A DNA stretch of 64,000 nt from Haliclona indistincta (lineage: Eukaryota; Porifera; Demospongiae; Haplosclerida; Chalinidae): the NCBI GenBank assembly GCA_964017065.1, contig OZ024788.1, positions 10,228,457 to 10,292,456 on the forward strand, given 5' to 3'. The notes below the pieces were generated by a model. The model saw only the letters and a list, made by a program, of their open reading frames with translations. It did no database searches and had not been told where the DNA came from. Positions 1 through 30,800 of this stretch are shown piece after piece. The first letter of the stretch is position 1. Every line of letters begins with the position of its first letter. A program made the position numbers and the translations under genes.

Positions 1-10
1 TCTCTCTCAG

Positions 11-18118
<18,108 letters not shown>

Positions 18119-18397
18119 ATAACCATCACTATAGACATGACAACACTAACAAGTTTAGATCTGCATAGAAACACTATTGATACAACACTTTTATCACATC
18201 ACAGTGCATCAATTTTCAAAAAAGTAATGATAATTTATTATTATTACTTTTCACATCATTGGAATCGAAATGAAGGTCTGATAGAAGAAAATGCTTTCTT
18301 TGTTTTTGCTCAATCATATTTTTGTTGATTACAATGCCTCTAATGCTTGATGCACTCGTTCGATCGCTTACATCACGATTAGTTGTCTGATAATGTA

Positions 18398-18403
18398 AAT
18401 AAA
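18398..18403 (+). promoter_or_regulatory. Candidate poly(A) signal of WDR19 copy 1
   Basis: An AATAAA hexamer lies 280 bases after the stop codon in AT-rich sequence. It is the first exact hexamer I noticed downstream of the gene; use is inferred. Confidence 0.4.
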
Positions 18404-18590
18404 ATAGCAAGTGTATATCAAGTTGACCACTCCCTGGGTGCTGCATGATTGGGTATGCTAAAATATCCACAATCACAAATTATGCTGATAATTTCTGACC
18501 ACACTTTGCACCCTTAATCACAGAACCATGTCTAGAATGTTCTTTACGTACATTATCACCAAGACTGACTCTCTAACCTATTCATTACAG

Positions 18591-18667
18591 CAGATAGACC
18601 CTCGCTAATCCGAACAGTTTTCCTGTTGGTGCGGTACCAAGGAGTTCGGATTAGTGAGGGTCTACTG
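18591..18667. mobile_element. Short hairpin element, pogo-like ends
   Basis: TAGACCCTCGCTAATCCGAAC pairs almost perfectly with its complement at 18644-18664, separated by about 30 bases. The sequence resembles pogo/Tigger-type ends, and related CCCTC-GCTAATTCGAG tracts occur in intron 4 of both WDR19 copies. It lies in the 3' flank of WDR19 copy 1; the rest of 18119-19067 has no recognisable gene. Confidence 0.6.
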
Positions 18668-19067
18668 TCGTAAATACAAATACTGAGTCGCAAAGAAGAG
18701 CGCTAGAACGTCATAGTGGCAATCCATGTACACACAAAAGACTAGTCTTCATAATAAGTGCAAGAGCTAAGCAAACACGCAACAAAGTTGGGCAGCAAGC
18801 AAGCAGAGCTTGAAAGGTATGAAATTCTATTTTCGTCGTCAAAATTTGCGGACGCTTTGAAGGAGAAATGGAAGAGTTTAGCACTAACCGACACTTCTGT
18901 ATCCATCCGAGGGCCTGAGTATGTTTTGCAAGTAATCCAGTAAGTCGATTCAGAGAAAAAGCCAAAAATGTTATTATGAGACTCCAAACGGCTAATATTA
19001 TTTTTGGTGACAACTCGTCACAACTGCCGTCATAACTCACAAACAGGTGGCTTCTAGGCGAAGTTTA

Positions 19068-19087
19068 CAGTCAGATCGCAACTGGAA
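19068..19087 (+). repeat. Left terminal inverted repeat of the island element
   Basis: CAGTCAGATCGCAACTGGAA; exact inverted match at 42472-42491. Confidence 0.75.
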
Positions 19088-19175
19088 CCGGAAGTAAATG
19101 CCGTAATGTAATTTTATTTGCAACGGAAGTTGGATAACTTGTCATAATGGACGAACTTCCCGTAGCTAAATAATA

Positions 19176-19316
19176 GTTAGACAGCGCATCCGAGGATCTA
19201 CGCGATTTAGAAGCCCGAGAGCCGTTGCTATATAGCGTCCGAGCGTAGCGAGGGCGCTATGGTAACGGCGCGAGGGCTTCTAAATCGCGTAGATCCGATT
19301 GGATGCTCTGTCTAAC
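19176..19316. repeat. 140-bp hairpin upstream of the recombinase gene
   Basis: GTTAGACAG...GGATCTACGCGATTTAG pairs with CTAAATCGCGTAGATCC...CTGTCTAAC. The loop is itself partly palindromic (GCCGTT and AACGGC). It ends about 97 bases before the recombinase ATG and may be that element's terminus. Confidence 0.8.
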
Positions 19317-19412
19317 TGATTTAGACCACAGCAACAGTATCTAGAATAAACAAAAATAGACGCAGAAAGAAAGCTAGAAAAGCTCAACAGAAGCGTTTGG
19401 GCTGCGCTGAGA

Positions 19413-20784
19413 ATGGATTTTATGGACGACGCCCTGTTCTCTCAAGCGCTAGACGATTTTGAACTGACTGCCTTCCCTTTTGTGCCCTCCTGTTACATCA
19501 GCAGTGGCTTTTGTCCGACTGGGCCAACATTTTCAACCACGCCGACCCTCGCACCAACCTGCTCTAGCTCTCTTGTGTCTAGCTCCGCCTCTGGTTCTAC
19601 CGCTCCCGCCCCCCTACTTGCCAGCTCCACCCGGTATGCACCACCAAAAACGGAACGAGAAATTCAAGATGCTATCCAAAGCACCGTCCCACAAAAAACA
19701 AGAGATGACACAAAATATTGCTACAAGGTATTCTATGAATGGAGCGTTTCACGACAGGAGGCAACAGGTGAAGCAATAGGAATGATATGTGATATGACAG
19801 ATGGAGAAATAGAACACTGGATGACGAGGTTTGTCTTAGAGGTGCGTAAGAAAGATGGCAAAGAATATGCTCCGAACACCCTCCATCACATCACAGCAGG
19901 CATAATGAGACACCTGAGGTGGAATGGTCGTCCTGACATCGATTTCTTCCGTGACGCTCGCTTCGCAAAGTTCAGGCAATCTCTGGACAGTGAGATGAAG
20001 CGAATTCAAAGTCTCGGTATTGGTACCAAAAAGAAGCAGGCAGAAGTGCTGACAGAGGAGGAGGAGGAGCTACTCTGGACAGAAGGGCTTCTAGGTGGAG
20101 CAACACCTCAGTCACTCGTTGACACAGTCCAGTTTTACTGTGGTATGTACTTCGCACTGAGAAGTGGGAGAGAGCATCGACAGCTTAGGAACTCTCCGTG
20201 CCAGATTGAGCTGATCGAGAAGCCTGGTAAGAGACCATACCTGGTGTACCGTGAAGATCTCTCTAAAAATCACCAGGGTGGACTGAAGGGGCGAAAGGTG
20301 ACACCCAAAGTAGTGGAACACTACAGCAATACCGAGAACCCCGACAGGTGCTTCGTTGCCTTGTTTAAAAAATACCGAGAGCTATGCCCTGAAGACCCAG
20401 TAGACAACGGGTTTTATCTCCAGCCATCTCATTCTCCCACAGACACCTGCTGGTATACGAGGCAGCCACAGGGAAAAACAACCCTGAACAACCTGGTTCC
20501 ACGTCTCTGCAAACTAGCCGGGATCGAAGGATACAAGACGAACCATAGCCTGAGGGCCACAGCAGCGACGCGTCTGTACCAATCTGGTGCAGACGAACAG
20601 CAAATCATGGAGAGGACTGGTCATCGTAGTCTCGAGGGAGTGCGTTCATACAAAAGAACCTCAGAGCAGCAGAGGCAAGCTCTCTCTGACATCTTGAACC
20701 ACGGTAGCAAGACCAACGCCGCGCCACAAGAGACTTCCAGTAGCTCCAGCACTCATCTCCTGCCTGCACTTGTCGAAAGAGGGT
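19413..20784 (+). CDS. Tyrosine recombinase, Crypton/DUF3504-like (C-terminus lost in gap)
   Basis: At least 457 residues before the assembly gap. The N-terminal 85 residues are Ser/Thr/Pro-rich. From about residue 85 comes a SAM-like core-binding region ending in the '...MRHLRWNGRP' segment, then the catalytic domain. Visible tyrosine-recombinase residues are the first Arg in 'ALRSGREHRQL', the HxxR-type box 'NHSLRATAAT', and 'GHRSLEGVRSY' with the distal His and the nucleophilic Tyr. This layout matches Crypton-derived DUF3504 proteins of animals (the group that gave rise to ZMYM2 and KCTD1-like domains). Such enzymes cut and rejoin DNA through a phosphotyrosine link. It is intronless as seen and has no obvious partner gene. 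DIRS-type recombinases are an alternative, but no reverse transcriptase adjoins it. Confidence 0.75.
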
Positions 20785-20984
20785 NNNNNNNNNNNNNNNN
20801 NNNNNNNNNNNNNNNNNNNNNNNNNNNNNNNNNNNNNNNNNNNNNNNNNNNNNNNNNNNNNNNNNNNNNNNNNNNNNNNNNNNNNNNNNNNNNNNNNNNN
20901 NNNNNNNNNNNNNNNNNNNNNNNNNNNNNNNNNNNNNNNNNNNNNNNNNNNNNNNNNNNNNNNNNNNNNNNNNNNNNNNNNNNN
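20785..20984. other. Assembly gap, 200 N
   Basis: A run of exactly 200 N, probably a scaffold placeholder of unknown true size. It truncates the recombinase gene and leaves the order and distance across it uncertain. The sequence after it, 20985-21440, has no gene I can recognise. Confidence 0.98.
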
Positions 20985-21448
20985 GAAAAACCCGTACCGT
21001 ACGGCTGAACGGCTCAGCTTGTCTAGTGCGCTAGCGCTACACTGTGTGAGATCGAGAATAGAAACTGCGCTATTCTCACGAGGACATGTACGAACTAACA
21101 TGTTATCAGCAAAGAATGGACCGAAGCACAGCTAAAAACTAGTAACAGGTACAGAACCACTTTTCAGCAAAGTAAACAAGCTGCTTGTCAGAGTTTTACA
21201 ACGCTTGTAGGGCAACCAACAACCACTTCGCCTGTTAGCGATCAAAACGAAACAGTACTCAAGTCGCCTTTACTATCAAAGTGTAGACAGAACGTTCTAG
21301 TCAATCACCAGAGCTCGACAACGTGCCGAGCCAGTGACTCTTCTTAGCACGGTCGTCAAGAGCTAGCTTAGCAACGAGCTCGTTGCAAGGCAACGGTTAA
21401 TATTTAACCCGTAACGAGGATGTAAATCAGCTCGTAATACAAAATGTA

Positions 21449-23441
21449 TTGGCGTTGCTAATCCCTGTTGGTATACTGTATCTATGGTACTACGAAGCCT
21501 TGACTAGTGACGCATCAAAGACGCGGTACCAGGCTAAAATTCGTTTGATTGATGGCATTGACCCTTATGAAGTCGCAAAGAAAGAGTGGAGAGATGACGT
21601 GGATCTTTGGCCGGCGATCACGCATGTTAATGCATGCATGTATCTAATCTTGACGCCCAGTCCGTACTCTGACCAAGATATGCTCAATTATAAAAGTTTG
21701 GACTCTTACCAGAACTTTGTAAAAGGTTGGGTAAGACAAGTGTTGACCAAGAAGGCAGGACCAGACAAAAGAATTGTGATCGGGAAAGTAAGCCGTATCG
21801 ATATCGTTCCTGTTCTGTTGTGAGCCGTATCGTTCTGTTGTGTAGGTTAATCATTCTCAGAAATTAAGCGACAAGCCACTTACCCCATGGATTGCCAGTA
21901 CGACTGATGGCAGAATACTTGCTGCTCATTGTGACTGTACAGCAGGCCTCAGGGAAACATGCTCTTCTCTTTTATGGGTGATAGCCGTTGGAGTTGAGAA
22001 ACGAGATTCTTTAACTGTGACACAAAAAAGTGCCTATTGGGTCATTCCACCGCCAATGCACTCTGTTCCATATGCTCGCATCAAGGATATTGAATTTATT
22101 GGGAAAAAGAGTAAAGCTGCAAGTAGCAATTCACAGGAAGTCATCGTGGCTAAGCGAAGAAAGGTCGGTCTTCCTACTGATGATGAAAAGAAGAACTTCT
22201 TGGATTCTTTGGCTTCATGTAGCACTGCGAAACCAGCTGTTCTTTCTGTTCTTCCATTGTACTCTGACAAATACATTCCATCTTCTCTTGACTCAGGTCT
22301 ACCCTTCATTCTTACAGACCTGTATAAGCCAGCTAACTTAACTTCAAGTTACTATGAGTTACTGAAGCAAGCAGACGAAACCATTGTTACAGCAAGTGAG
22401 CAACAGTGCAAAGTAGCTGAAAGGATGACAAGAGACCAAGCAAACAGTAGGCTGTGGTTTAGACTGCGGGCAGGGAGAGTGACAGCATCTCGTTTCAAGT
22501 CCATTTGTTGCACTGACCCAGCTTCTCCAGCATTGAGCTTGATCATGGGAGTATGCCACCCTAGCAACCACTTCAAAACAACTGCAACAACGTATGGCTG
22601 CCACCACGAAAGAGATGCCCTTTACCAATATGAAAGAACTGCACAAAGGCATCACTCGCAATTCTCTGTCGCTACTTCTGGCTTTTTCTTAAGTCACGAA
22701 CATCCCTATTTTGGGGCATCGCCAGACGGAATGGTCTCTTGCAGCTGCTGTGGGCCAGGAATATGTGAAGTTAAGGTAATCAAAGTTATCATAAAACACT
22801 GTATTTTCACTCATGGTTTTGTAGTGCCCTTTTTGCCACAAGGACGACACTATAGAAACATCTGCTACTACAGACAAGAGATTTTGCCTGATCAGTGATG
22901 GTGGTAAACTCAAGTTGAGGGTTGATCATCAATACTATTACCAGGTACATTCCTGTTTATACAGATTCCCCAGTTTAGATTAATCTTTTTATAGGTTCAG
23001 GCACAATTATTTTGTACAAGGTTGCCCTATTGCGACTTCATAGTATGGACTGAAAAAGATCTGCACGTAGAACGCATAAAGCCAGACAAGGTGTTCATGG
23101 AGGAAAACTTGACAAAAGCTAAACAGTTCTTTACAGTAGCAGTGCTGCCAGAACTTCTTGGACGGTGGTTCTCTCGACCGCCCGAACGAATCACGGTGTC
23201 TAGTCTATCGTCACCACCTTGTACAACAACTGAATCTGGAAGTCAGGAGAATTCAAGCTCAAATGATGAGACAACATACTGTTATTGTAAGCAAGCAGCG
23301 TCTGGCTCTATGGTGGGGTGTGACAATGACGCTTGTCCATATCAATGGTTTCATTTAGAATGTTTAAGGCTCAAGAGCTTTCCTAAAGCTCCTAAATGGT
23401 ATTGCCCTGACTGCCGCAAGCAAAAGAAAAGGAAGTCGTAA
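21449..23441 (+). CDS. YqaJ-type exonuclease with SWIM-like and PHD domains (transposon accessory gene)
   Basis: Four exons: 21449-21787, 21846-22775, 22825-22944, 22995-23441; the true start is unclear because no ATG opens the frame at 21449. After a 'YKSLDSYQNFVKGWVRQV' segment comes a SWIM-like zinc motif (CDCTAGLRETC), in which the usual final His is missing. Then a YqaJ/lambda-exonuclease-like domain has 'RLRAGRVTASRF', 'GASPDG' and 'CEVKCP', the last two carrying the D and E-x-K catalytic residues. The C-terminus is a PHD finger (CYCKQ...CDNDAC...WFHLEC...WYCPDC). It faces the THAP/DDE gene tail to tail. From memory, eukaryotic ISL2EU/IS4EU transposons pair such a YqaJ protein with a THAP/DDE transposase; a DNA end-processing role is inferred. 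Confidence 0.75.
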
Positions 23442-23601
23442 TAACTGTCACTGATTGCTTGCAACTCAACTCATGTTCTGCAACTCAACATGTATTACAG
23501 CATCAAAAATGAATTTCATTTTGGCGTGATGAATTTGATTTGAGGTACATGCATGGTGTGCATTCTGATGATAAATAATTATAGTATAGATGTTAGCTGT
23601 A

Positions 23602-25200
23602 TTAGTCAAATGGTACAACAGAATCACAAAGGTTAATAAGTGAACAGCAGACAGTAACCATCTTGTCCAGCAAAGGTGTGTCACTTGTCTTTGTGATAAG
23701 ATAATCTATTGGCTGAGTAGAGCCCAGAATCTGGTATTTTTTTCGGATGTTACCGATCACCCGTTCAACGTGTATTCGCACATTTGCTATGGCTCTGGTT
23801 TGTTCCACTTCGATTCCTTCTAGTTGTGTTCTACCTTTAGTAAAGGCCGGAAGCATCATTGTGGCATATAGCCCAACAAAATCTTGAATGTCGAACCCAC
23901 GGTCAGCCAAGATAGTATCGCCAGGGATGAGATGTTGCAATAAAGTAGAATTTGAAGTTATGCACTTATCACTACTTCTTCCTCCCCATCCATCAGTGAT
24001 AAAACTAACACTCCCTTGTGGTGACACACCGATCAGATACTTAGCAGTGTTATGGTGTTTATAGGATGAGTAAGTCTGTGCTCTTGCTTTCAGATCTGAG
24101 GGCCTATCTATAAAGATCTCAAAGCAGTCCAAGATTACTGCACAATTGGGACAGTGGCTTCGAAAATCCATGGGTAGAGTTTTCCGCAACACATCTCTTT
24201 CTGGCCATACAATCAAAAATTTCAATCGTGTGTACAGCATCTCAATAACATCATAGAAAATGCGTGAGACAGTAGAAGGATGTATGCCAAACTGATAACC
24301 CAATTCTACTCCTGAACCTGCAAGACGAAGTCGCATTAAGGTGAGCATCAATTGCTGAAAAGGAGGAAGTGATGGATGAACAAACTTGTACAACTTTGAC
24401 AGGATCTCCCAGTTGGTAAGACCAGTGAAAAAGCGCACTTTGTTATCGTCATTCACAAACTGTTCCTCTTTGAAGTTGTAGTAGGCTACATGTGGGTTCG
24501 GTGCAGGCAATCCCTCTTCAGCCTTTCTTATCAGTAACTGTTGGCACTGCTTCTCGAGTTCCTGGTGCTCCTTCTTGAGTTCTTCAAACTCTTTCTCCAA
24601 CTTCACAAAATCCTCCTTGGCAACAACATCACTCGCATCCATGTCAGTCTGCAGGCAAGACACTCCTGTTGACCCAGACAACTCTACCTCGACGCATGAC
24701 TCACTCTGCTCTAGTAGTTTATCTTCAAGCTGTAGATAAACACGCAAAACCAGGCTGCCGACGTAAAAAATATGGTCACAAACCTCAGAGATCTTCCTTT
24801 TTTCCCTCCTCTGAATAGCCCTTTCGTACCTCCCTACTGATGCTTGAGATTCCTGCTCTGGTGCTCCGCCAAGATGACGTGAAGGTGCCCAATCTGGATT
24901 GCACTCATCGTACAGAAGCGACGGCTTTCCTACACAATAAACTCTGATCACTGGATCTGCTTTTTAAATTACCATCATACCTCCTACGAAATGTCTAGAG
25001 CAAATCCTGGTGTACTGAGATGGCTGGAAGTCAGCTTTACGATGGAGTCTAGATATCCAGAGCTCTCTTCGCCGTCGACTCAACTCCTGAGTTTTCTCGC
25101 CGCAGTGAAGGACAATAGTGGGAACTCGATAAAAACTGAGCTCTTTGTTTATATTTGACCGCGCTGTACAGCCCAAAACCGCACAAGTATTCACCATCAC
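23602..25200 (-). CDS. THAP-DDE transposase (ISL2EU/Harbinger-like)
   Basis: Three exons on the minus strand: 25200-24981, 24929-24784 and 24729-23602; the 54-bp second intron (24730-24783) is in frame and might be retained. Exon 1 encodes a THAP zinc finger (CAVLGC ... CSRHF) and exon 2 starts with '[16 protein letters not shown]', typical of THAP transposases. A Lys/Glu coiled coil and a helix-turn-helix ('[19 protein letters not shown]') precede the DDE_Tnp_4-type nuclease: first D in 'ILDCFEIF', second D in 'LADRGFD', and E in 'HVERVIGN'. About 497 residues, and intact, so it could still be active. It would bind and cut the ends of its own element. PIF/Harbinger is the alternative superfamily. 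I could not define its terminal repeats. Confidence 0.85.
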
Positions 25201-25306
25201 ACACTATGAATAGCTTGACCGCCAAAATGGCGACTGGCAATGATCACGTGATTTGTGACGTAACGCGCAATGGGTCTATAGGCTACACAGCTAAAAATAA
25301 GATGAT

Positions 25307-25490
25307 GTTACGGCGCCGTTATCATCGCCGTAACGTCGCTGTTTTGAACGAACATCATGTCACCGTTTTCACGCCTTTGGGTACGGGTACCGTCGCTGTA
25401 ACGGCAATGTTCAACGGCGCTGTTACGGTGTAGGCAACACCGCTGTAACAACACTGAAACGGTGCTGTAACAGTGGTGTCAGTGTACCAC
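25307..25490. repeat. Array of short GCTGTAACGG-type motifs, left side
   Basis: Many degenerate direct and inverted copies of 'cgctgtaacgg' in about 180 bp. A similar array is at 32862-33013 in inverted relation (GTAACGTCGCTGTTTTGAACG here against GTTACAGCACTGTTTTCAACG there). Such arrays resemble subterminal transposase-binding repeats and probably bound the two-gene element between them. The stretch 25491-26738 holds no gene I recognise, only AT-rich sequence with a CA repeat at 26320-26360. Confidence 0.6.
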
Positions 25491-26738
25491 CGTGCATTAA
25501 ACCACCATGATCCACCATGCATGCAATGCTTCGTTGCTGTCATTAGCAGCTTTATCTTGCGTCATCGTAGAATTACTGACAACTGTTTCAAACAACTTAT
25601 TCAATCACTTACATGTATTGAAAAGGTACATGACTAAAATAACATGAGTTATAGCTTAAAATTCGAGTCACTGATGGGATTTGTCTTGCTGCATTCTGAC
25701 ATTTTAACTTTGTCCTAGTTCCACTGGGTAGTTTTTTCCACCTAAAATTTGTTAAGTTTTGCTTTTAATATAACTGAATGACTTACTTCTTTGTTTTTAA
25801 TTGTGTATTTCTATCACAATAAATCACACCTTTTTTCTGTTTCATTATTAACTGCGCATAAACTGAGAGTTGAATTTAGTCTGTGGTGACAAAGACAAAT
25901 ACAATTATTGTCTTACTTAAGTTTATTGATGAACAAGAGATTCTCCACACTAGTCATGTCACTAGTGCAAGATAGTATTGTCCAGTAACTATCTCTGATG
26001 ATGGTTACGTCACTTGACACATGCATTATGATCATGAGCAGCAGTCATCATTATCCTAGTTCTTCTTATTGGAAGTTTTTGTAATTTCAAGTAATCAAGA
26101 AAACTGTAAAAGTACCAAAAAAGTATTAAGAACTTTATTTTGCTTACTCTTATACCACTTACTTGATAGTAAATGAATCTTTATTAGACACACCGTGTCT
26201 AAACTGCTTCACGCACAGAATAAAGAATGGCTAAACTGCTTTACACACATGAAAGACCATGTAGAATAAACAATGACATACTCACTTTTATCCCACTCAC
26301 TCTTTCAGGTCACTCACATGCGCACACACACACACACGCACACGCACACACACACACACACCTGATATGCAAACTTTGAACTGCTTTACACATGATTGAC
26401 GAACAGTTTAAACTTTGAGTCACGGATGAGATTTGTCTTGCTGCATTCTAATTACACAGTACAAGTAGACAATGACCTGCTCACACAATGATAACTGATG
26501 AAAGAATGGCAATCAATCAATCGATCAATTCAAGATCAGTTGCTCACCTGATAAGAAATCCTCTTTTAAAACCACTAATAAATAAATGACTTGTAGAATG
26601 TAGACACACTGAACATTGAACTGATGAAAAATGGCTCTACCTAGTAATGAAGAACAAAATGATAATTATTATCTAAGTGTAAGAATAATGAAATTATTAT
26701 CTCCTGATTCACCTCTTATGACCTATAGTTGTCTGATG

Positions 26739-29700
26739 CTACCATGTTGGACACTTCATGCAGTAGATGTTGAAAAGAAAAGAGTTGAGCTGCCTGCAAT
26801 GAACTAGTTGTAATTTGTTCAAGTCTACAGCTTCTTGTTCAATTTTTCGTTTGCATGGCTGCCTGCGAAATTTACAAGAATTATTGCAATTATGGACGAC
26901 AGATGCTGGTGATAAAATATGTTGACTCTTGATTGGTACGATGACTTTGGTCAATTCCATGGTAGGGCAATCATACTCATTTAGCAAAAGTTCACAACTA
27001 GGTGAAGTCTGAACTTCAAATAACTGCACAAAACAAATGTTTTGCTGCTTGCTTGTCTCTACGCATGCCTTGAGAATAGCAGGGAGTATCTTTATTAAGA
27101 TATAATAGCGAAAAGGAACAGGTAACTTTTAGTACAGCACTAGAATCATGCACGTACCTCATCATCTTGGTTGTCACTTTTACACAATACCGCTGAGTCA
27201 ACCTCGACGAGCTCACCAGAAGAAGAGAGTACTGCAGTTGAATGCTTTAAAATTGAGGTTGCTCTTGTTAAGTTGTTAGCATGGAGCAGCACAAAGAAAC
27301 CCATCTCCATCATAAGTTGACGCACAGTGAATTCTCTGCCTGGCTCATTCCATAAGGTGACCTTGATGTTTTCAATTGTTTTGGGTCTAATCTTAGCTTC
27401 CTTTATAATTTTCACATGATATACGTGCAATTTTATCATATTATTTATTAAGCATGTACTGACCTGAATCTTCCTCAAAGCCCCTGATTGGTAAATCAAC
27501 TTTGTCTCGTCCTTCTGCTTTTCCCCATGCATGTATTCTTTGACAGCTGGTTCTCTAAGGAGGTGCTTGAAGCCCTCTCCATAGGCACTAAAAATTTGAT
27601 GAGTTGAGCACTGGGTTAATTTTTATACTTGTAAATTGAACTTAAACTCACGACTCTGCATCTCCACCATCTGCCACAAGTCTTAGCTGCTCACAGAGAG
27701 CAAATGCAGTGGTGATGTCTCTGCTTGCTGCCTGGTGATTCGTATGCATGTTATGCTCACGCATGACACCGTTGAACGATTCACACCTAATTTTTATGTA
27801 TTTAAATTATTGTCACAACAATGAAAAGATAATATTAATACCTCTCAGTGTTGTAGGCACTGGTTGGTCCAAATTGACGTAGGCTTTCGGGGAGGTGCAG
27901 CTGAAGATGAAATTTCACTTTGTTCAGCAGCAAAGGTGACACTGCCTTTGCTGCCTCAACTAACTCTTGCACAGTGTCAGTACAATTCCTGTAGTCTTCA
28001 GGACGAAAAGGTATGCAGTACGCCGTACGAAACACCTGCACAAAAATTATCATGCTTAAACAGGTCATGACAATTATACAGACAGAACCTTAGACAAAGC
28101 TACCCAGAGTCTTCTATTTTGAGAGTCTAAATAAGGCCAGAGAATAAATAAGCACATCTGAGCCCACTGCTTGAAGTCCTTTCCATGAAATGACTTGCTA
28201 TGCGTTGTTATTCCAGGTGAAGGCTTGAATTCAAGACCAGACTTTGGGAAGGCATGAATTCTAGCCTGCACCTCATTCTTTTGCTCTGTGGTCAGGTTGT
28301 CCATGATCGTTCTGGTCAGGTATTTATATGGACCAAGCAGAATAGTGTGCAAGCACTCAATCGGAGTGGACCTATTTTTTAATGCACATGCAATGTCATT
28401 CATGTACATGTGGTATCTATAGCATAAGTAAACAAGAATAACTTACTTGAAAAGATCAACTGATAAATCATACATGGAGTTAGATCCATCTCTCAGCCCA
28501 TAAGAGGTCTTTATAGCACCTCTCTCTTTCTTGGAATCTTCTCTAGCGATCTCTTCTCTTTGATCCATAGCTCTCCTTTTCGATCTCAGTTCTGAGATTG
28601 TTTCTGGACTAATGGTCCTGTCACACTGCAATAATAGGTTACAATAATTAATATCATCATGTACACGACTAGCTATAGTTTAATCGACATCATACCATAC
28701 ACATTCTGCAAAATTTCTTTGCTGTAGAGCCCATGTGACTCAACAGCTCTGATGCCCTTGGATTGTCAGCGAGCAAGCATATCACGTGAGAGATGACAAT
28801 GACTTCTCGTCCTATGCTACTGTCATACATCTGCACTCCCTTCTCTAACTTCAGCAGATCTGCAATGATAGGAGTGGCAAGTTCTAGAGGGCTAGCTCTA
28901 TTAGAACATGTCAGGAAGTGAATGTTCTTGATGTGTGCATTCTCCTCCTTGCTCAGGCCTCCTAACAGCAGGTACCACACGTCAAAGCAGTTCCACTTCT
29001 TGCTTCTATTGCCACTGCTGTCATCACTAAACAAAATTAGTGGAACGCTGACTACTGGTAGATTTTGCGTCACCATTGAATGCACCCACATCAGTAAATT
29101 CAACTCCTAATAATAATAGATTAGTTGTACAAGCGCATGCACGTCAAAAACCAATTGAACATACAACAAAATACCTCATCTAAAATGGGACGATCTTGAC
29201 TGCCATCATCCATTAGAACAGTGCAGTTTGTCTTGGTGATTGTGTCTGAGAAATTAGCTGGAAGAACAGCTTGTATATCAGTGGTTGAGATCTGAGATGT
29301 TTGGAAATGGAGCTGGTATGCCTGACTGCTGCCGCTGCTCATTTCTAATTGGAAAATCTCTGCCAGAACTTCATCGCTTTTCTTCTACAGTACATAAAAT
29401 CCATGTTTAATTAAATTACCTCTTGTCTATAATTATTTGAATATTGACTAACCAGTTGAACAAACTTCATTACTTTCCCGATATAAGAGAAACTGTGTAG
29501 AGTGACGAATTGACCCACAAAGAGATGACTATTACAGGGAAGGATGATCATTGGTGCTTGTAGATCCATGTCTTCATGCCACCTTTCAGCTTCATACATT
29601 TGATCGTAGCTAAAAATTGCATATTAGCTACAAGCAATAAATAGTTATACTAACATGCCTTGCACCATCAGGTACTACAATTGGAAAACGTTTCAGTGAT

Positions 29701-30604
29701 TTTGAGATGGTAGGATTTGCCATGCACTTGGTGATTATTGTTGTCGGCAGATTCACATGAAAAGGCATTCCTTCTTTATTGTGAAACTACAAAACAATGA
29801 TAATTCATGCATGTTGGAATTTTAAAGTGCAAATTGCACTAGGAAACCTTCTCAGGAAAAACTATTCCAGGGAGTTCAGCTTGCTTTACTCTTGCCAAGC
29901 TTGGTAGGTACGGATCACTTTGCCTCATGGCAAATTCAATAAACTTCAAGTGCGAAGTCCCCTAATTGTACAGTTAAAATACTACATGCAGGTAAGCTAC
30001 TATTGTACTGCTCACTAGGGGTCGACCAGCTTTAGCCAACAGATACAAGATTGCTGCTTGCTTTGAAGAAAATGGCTTATAGCTCTTAATGTCAGTCACA
30101 CCATCCTGGCTGTCACTGGCTAGTAAATGAACTAAGCCTAAAATTAATTAAAGTCAGAGGAGATGTAATACTCGGTAATCATACCATCACTAAGGCCCAC
30201 ACTGTCAACATCATCCTCATCTTCATCATCATCATCATCGCTATCTAAGTTGAAGTCTGCCAGGGACTCAGGGCTAGTAGTACATAGTGAAGATGAGCAG
30301 TCACTAGGCTCGTGTTCATCATCGGTAAACAGGTGACCGATGAACTATTGTAGGGTAGAAAAGCCACCAAGTAATAATTATTATAAATCTTTGCACATGT
30401 TTAAAATAATAGTCGAACCTCATCAGTGCTAGAGTTGCCTGCAGTCTGTAAAGGTGCTTCCCTGCTATCCTCACTCTCGACAGCCAATTCGCCAAACTCA
30501 ACTAGAAGTGCGTGCCGGCGAGTTTTTTGGTGCCTTGTGAGCTTAGACTGGTGGTCAAAGGACGAGCCACAAGAAGAACAGTAGAACTTTTTGACGGATT
30601 TCAT
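26739..30604 (-). CDS. Multi-exon transposase-like gene with C2H2 finger, resembling a family common in fungi
   Basis: A minus-strand gene of at least twelve exons (first 30604-30419, second 30344-30185, large ones 29103-28694 and 28372-28090, last about 27024-26739). The N-terminus has a C2H2 finger (YCSSCGSSF...RHQKTRRH) followed by an acidic run (DDDDDEDEDD). Conserved-looking blocks further on are 'MGSTAKKFCRMCMV', 'TPIECLHTILLGPYKYLTR', 'CESFNGVMREHN' and, in the last exon, 'VVHNCNNSCKF'. These resemble from memory a large uncharacterised protein group abundant in basidiomycete genomes and linked to DNA transposons; I cannot assign a superfamily. It starts about 200 bases from, and opposite to, the gene at 30801-31961. 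Exon joins in the middle are approximate. Confidence 0.6.
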
Positions 30605-30800
30605 TTTGCTCTCCAAGGTTGAAAAAGAACGCAACGTGTTGCCAATGCAGAGCTGAATAGAATACGCGCGCGCTACTGAAAGTCAACCCGCCAACAAGTG
30701 CGGGGCGCGGAACTCATTTTCACGCACAGCCACTGGACATCAGGCGACAAGAAAGACGCACATTTCTCACTGGAATCATCTATGCTGGAACCATTGAGAA

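Noticed and set aside
18758..18943. Short frame with 'SSKFADALKEKW'
   Set aside because: Resembles a stretch at 42500-42580 in inverted orientation, but too short and diverged to call a gene; kept only as a caveat on the island's ends.
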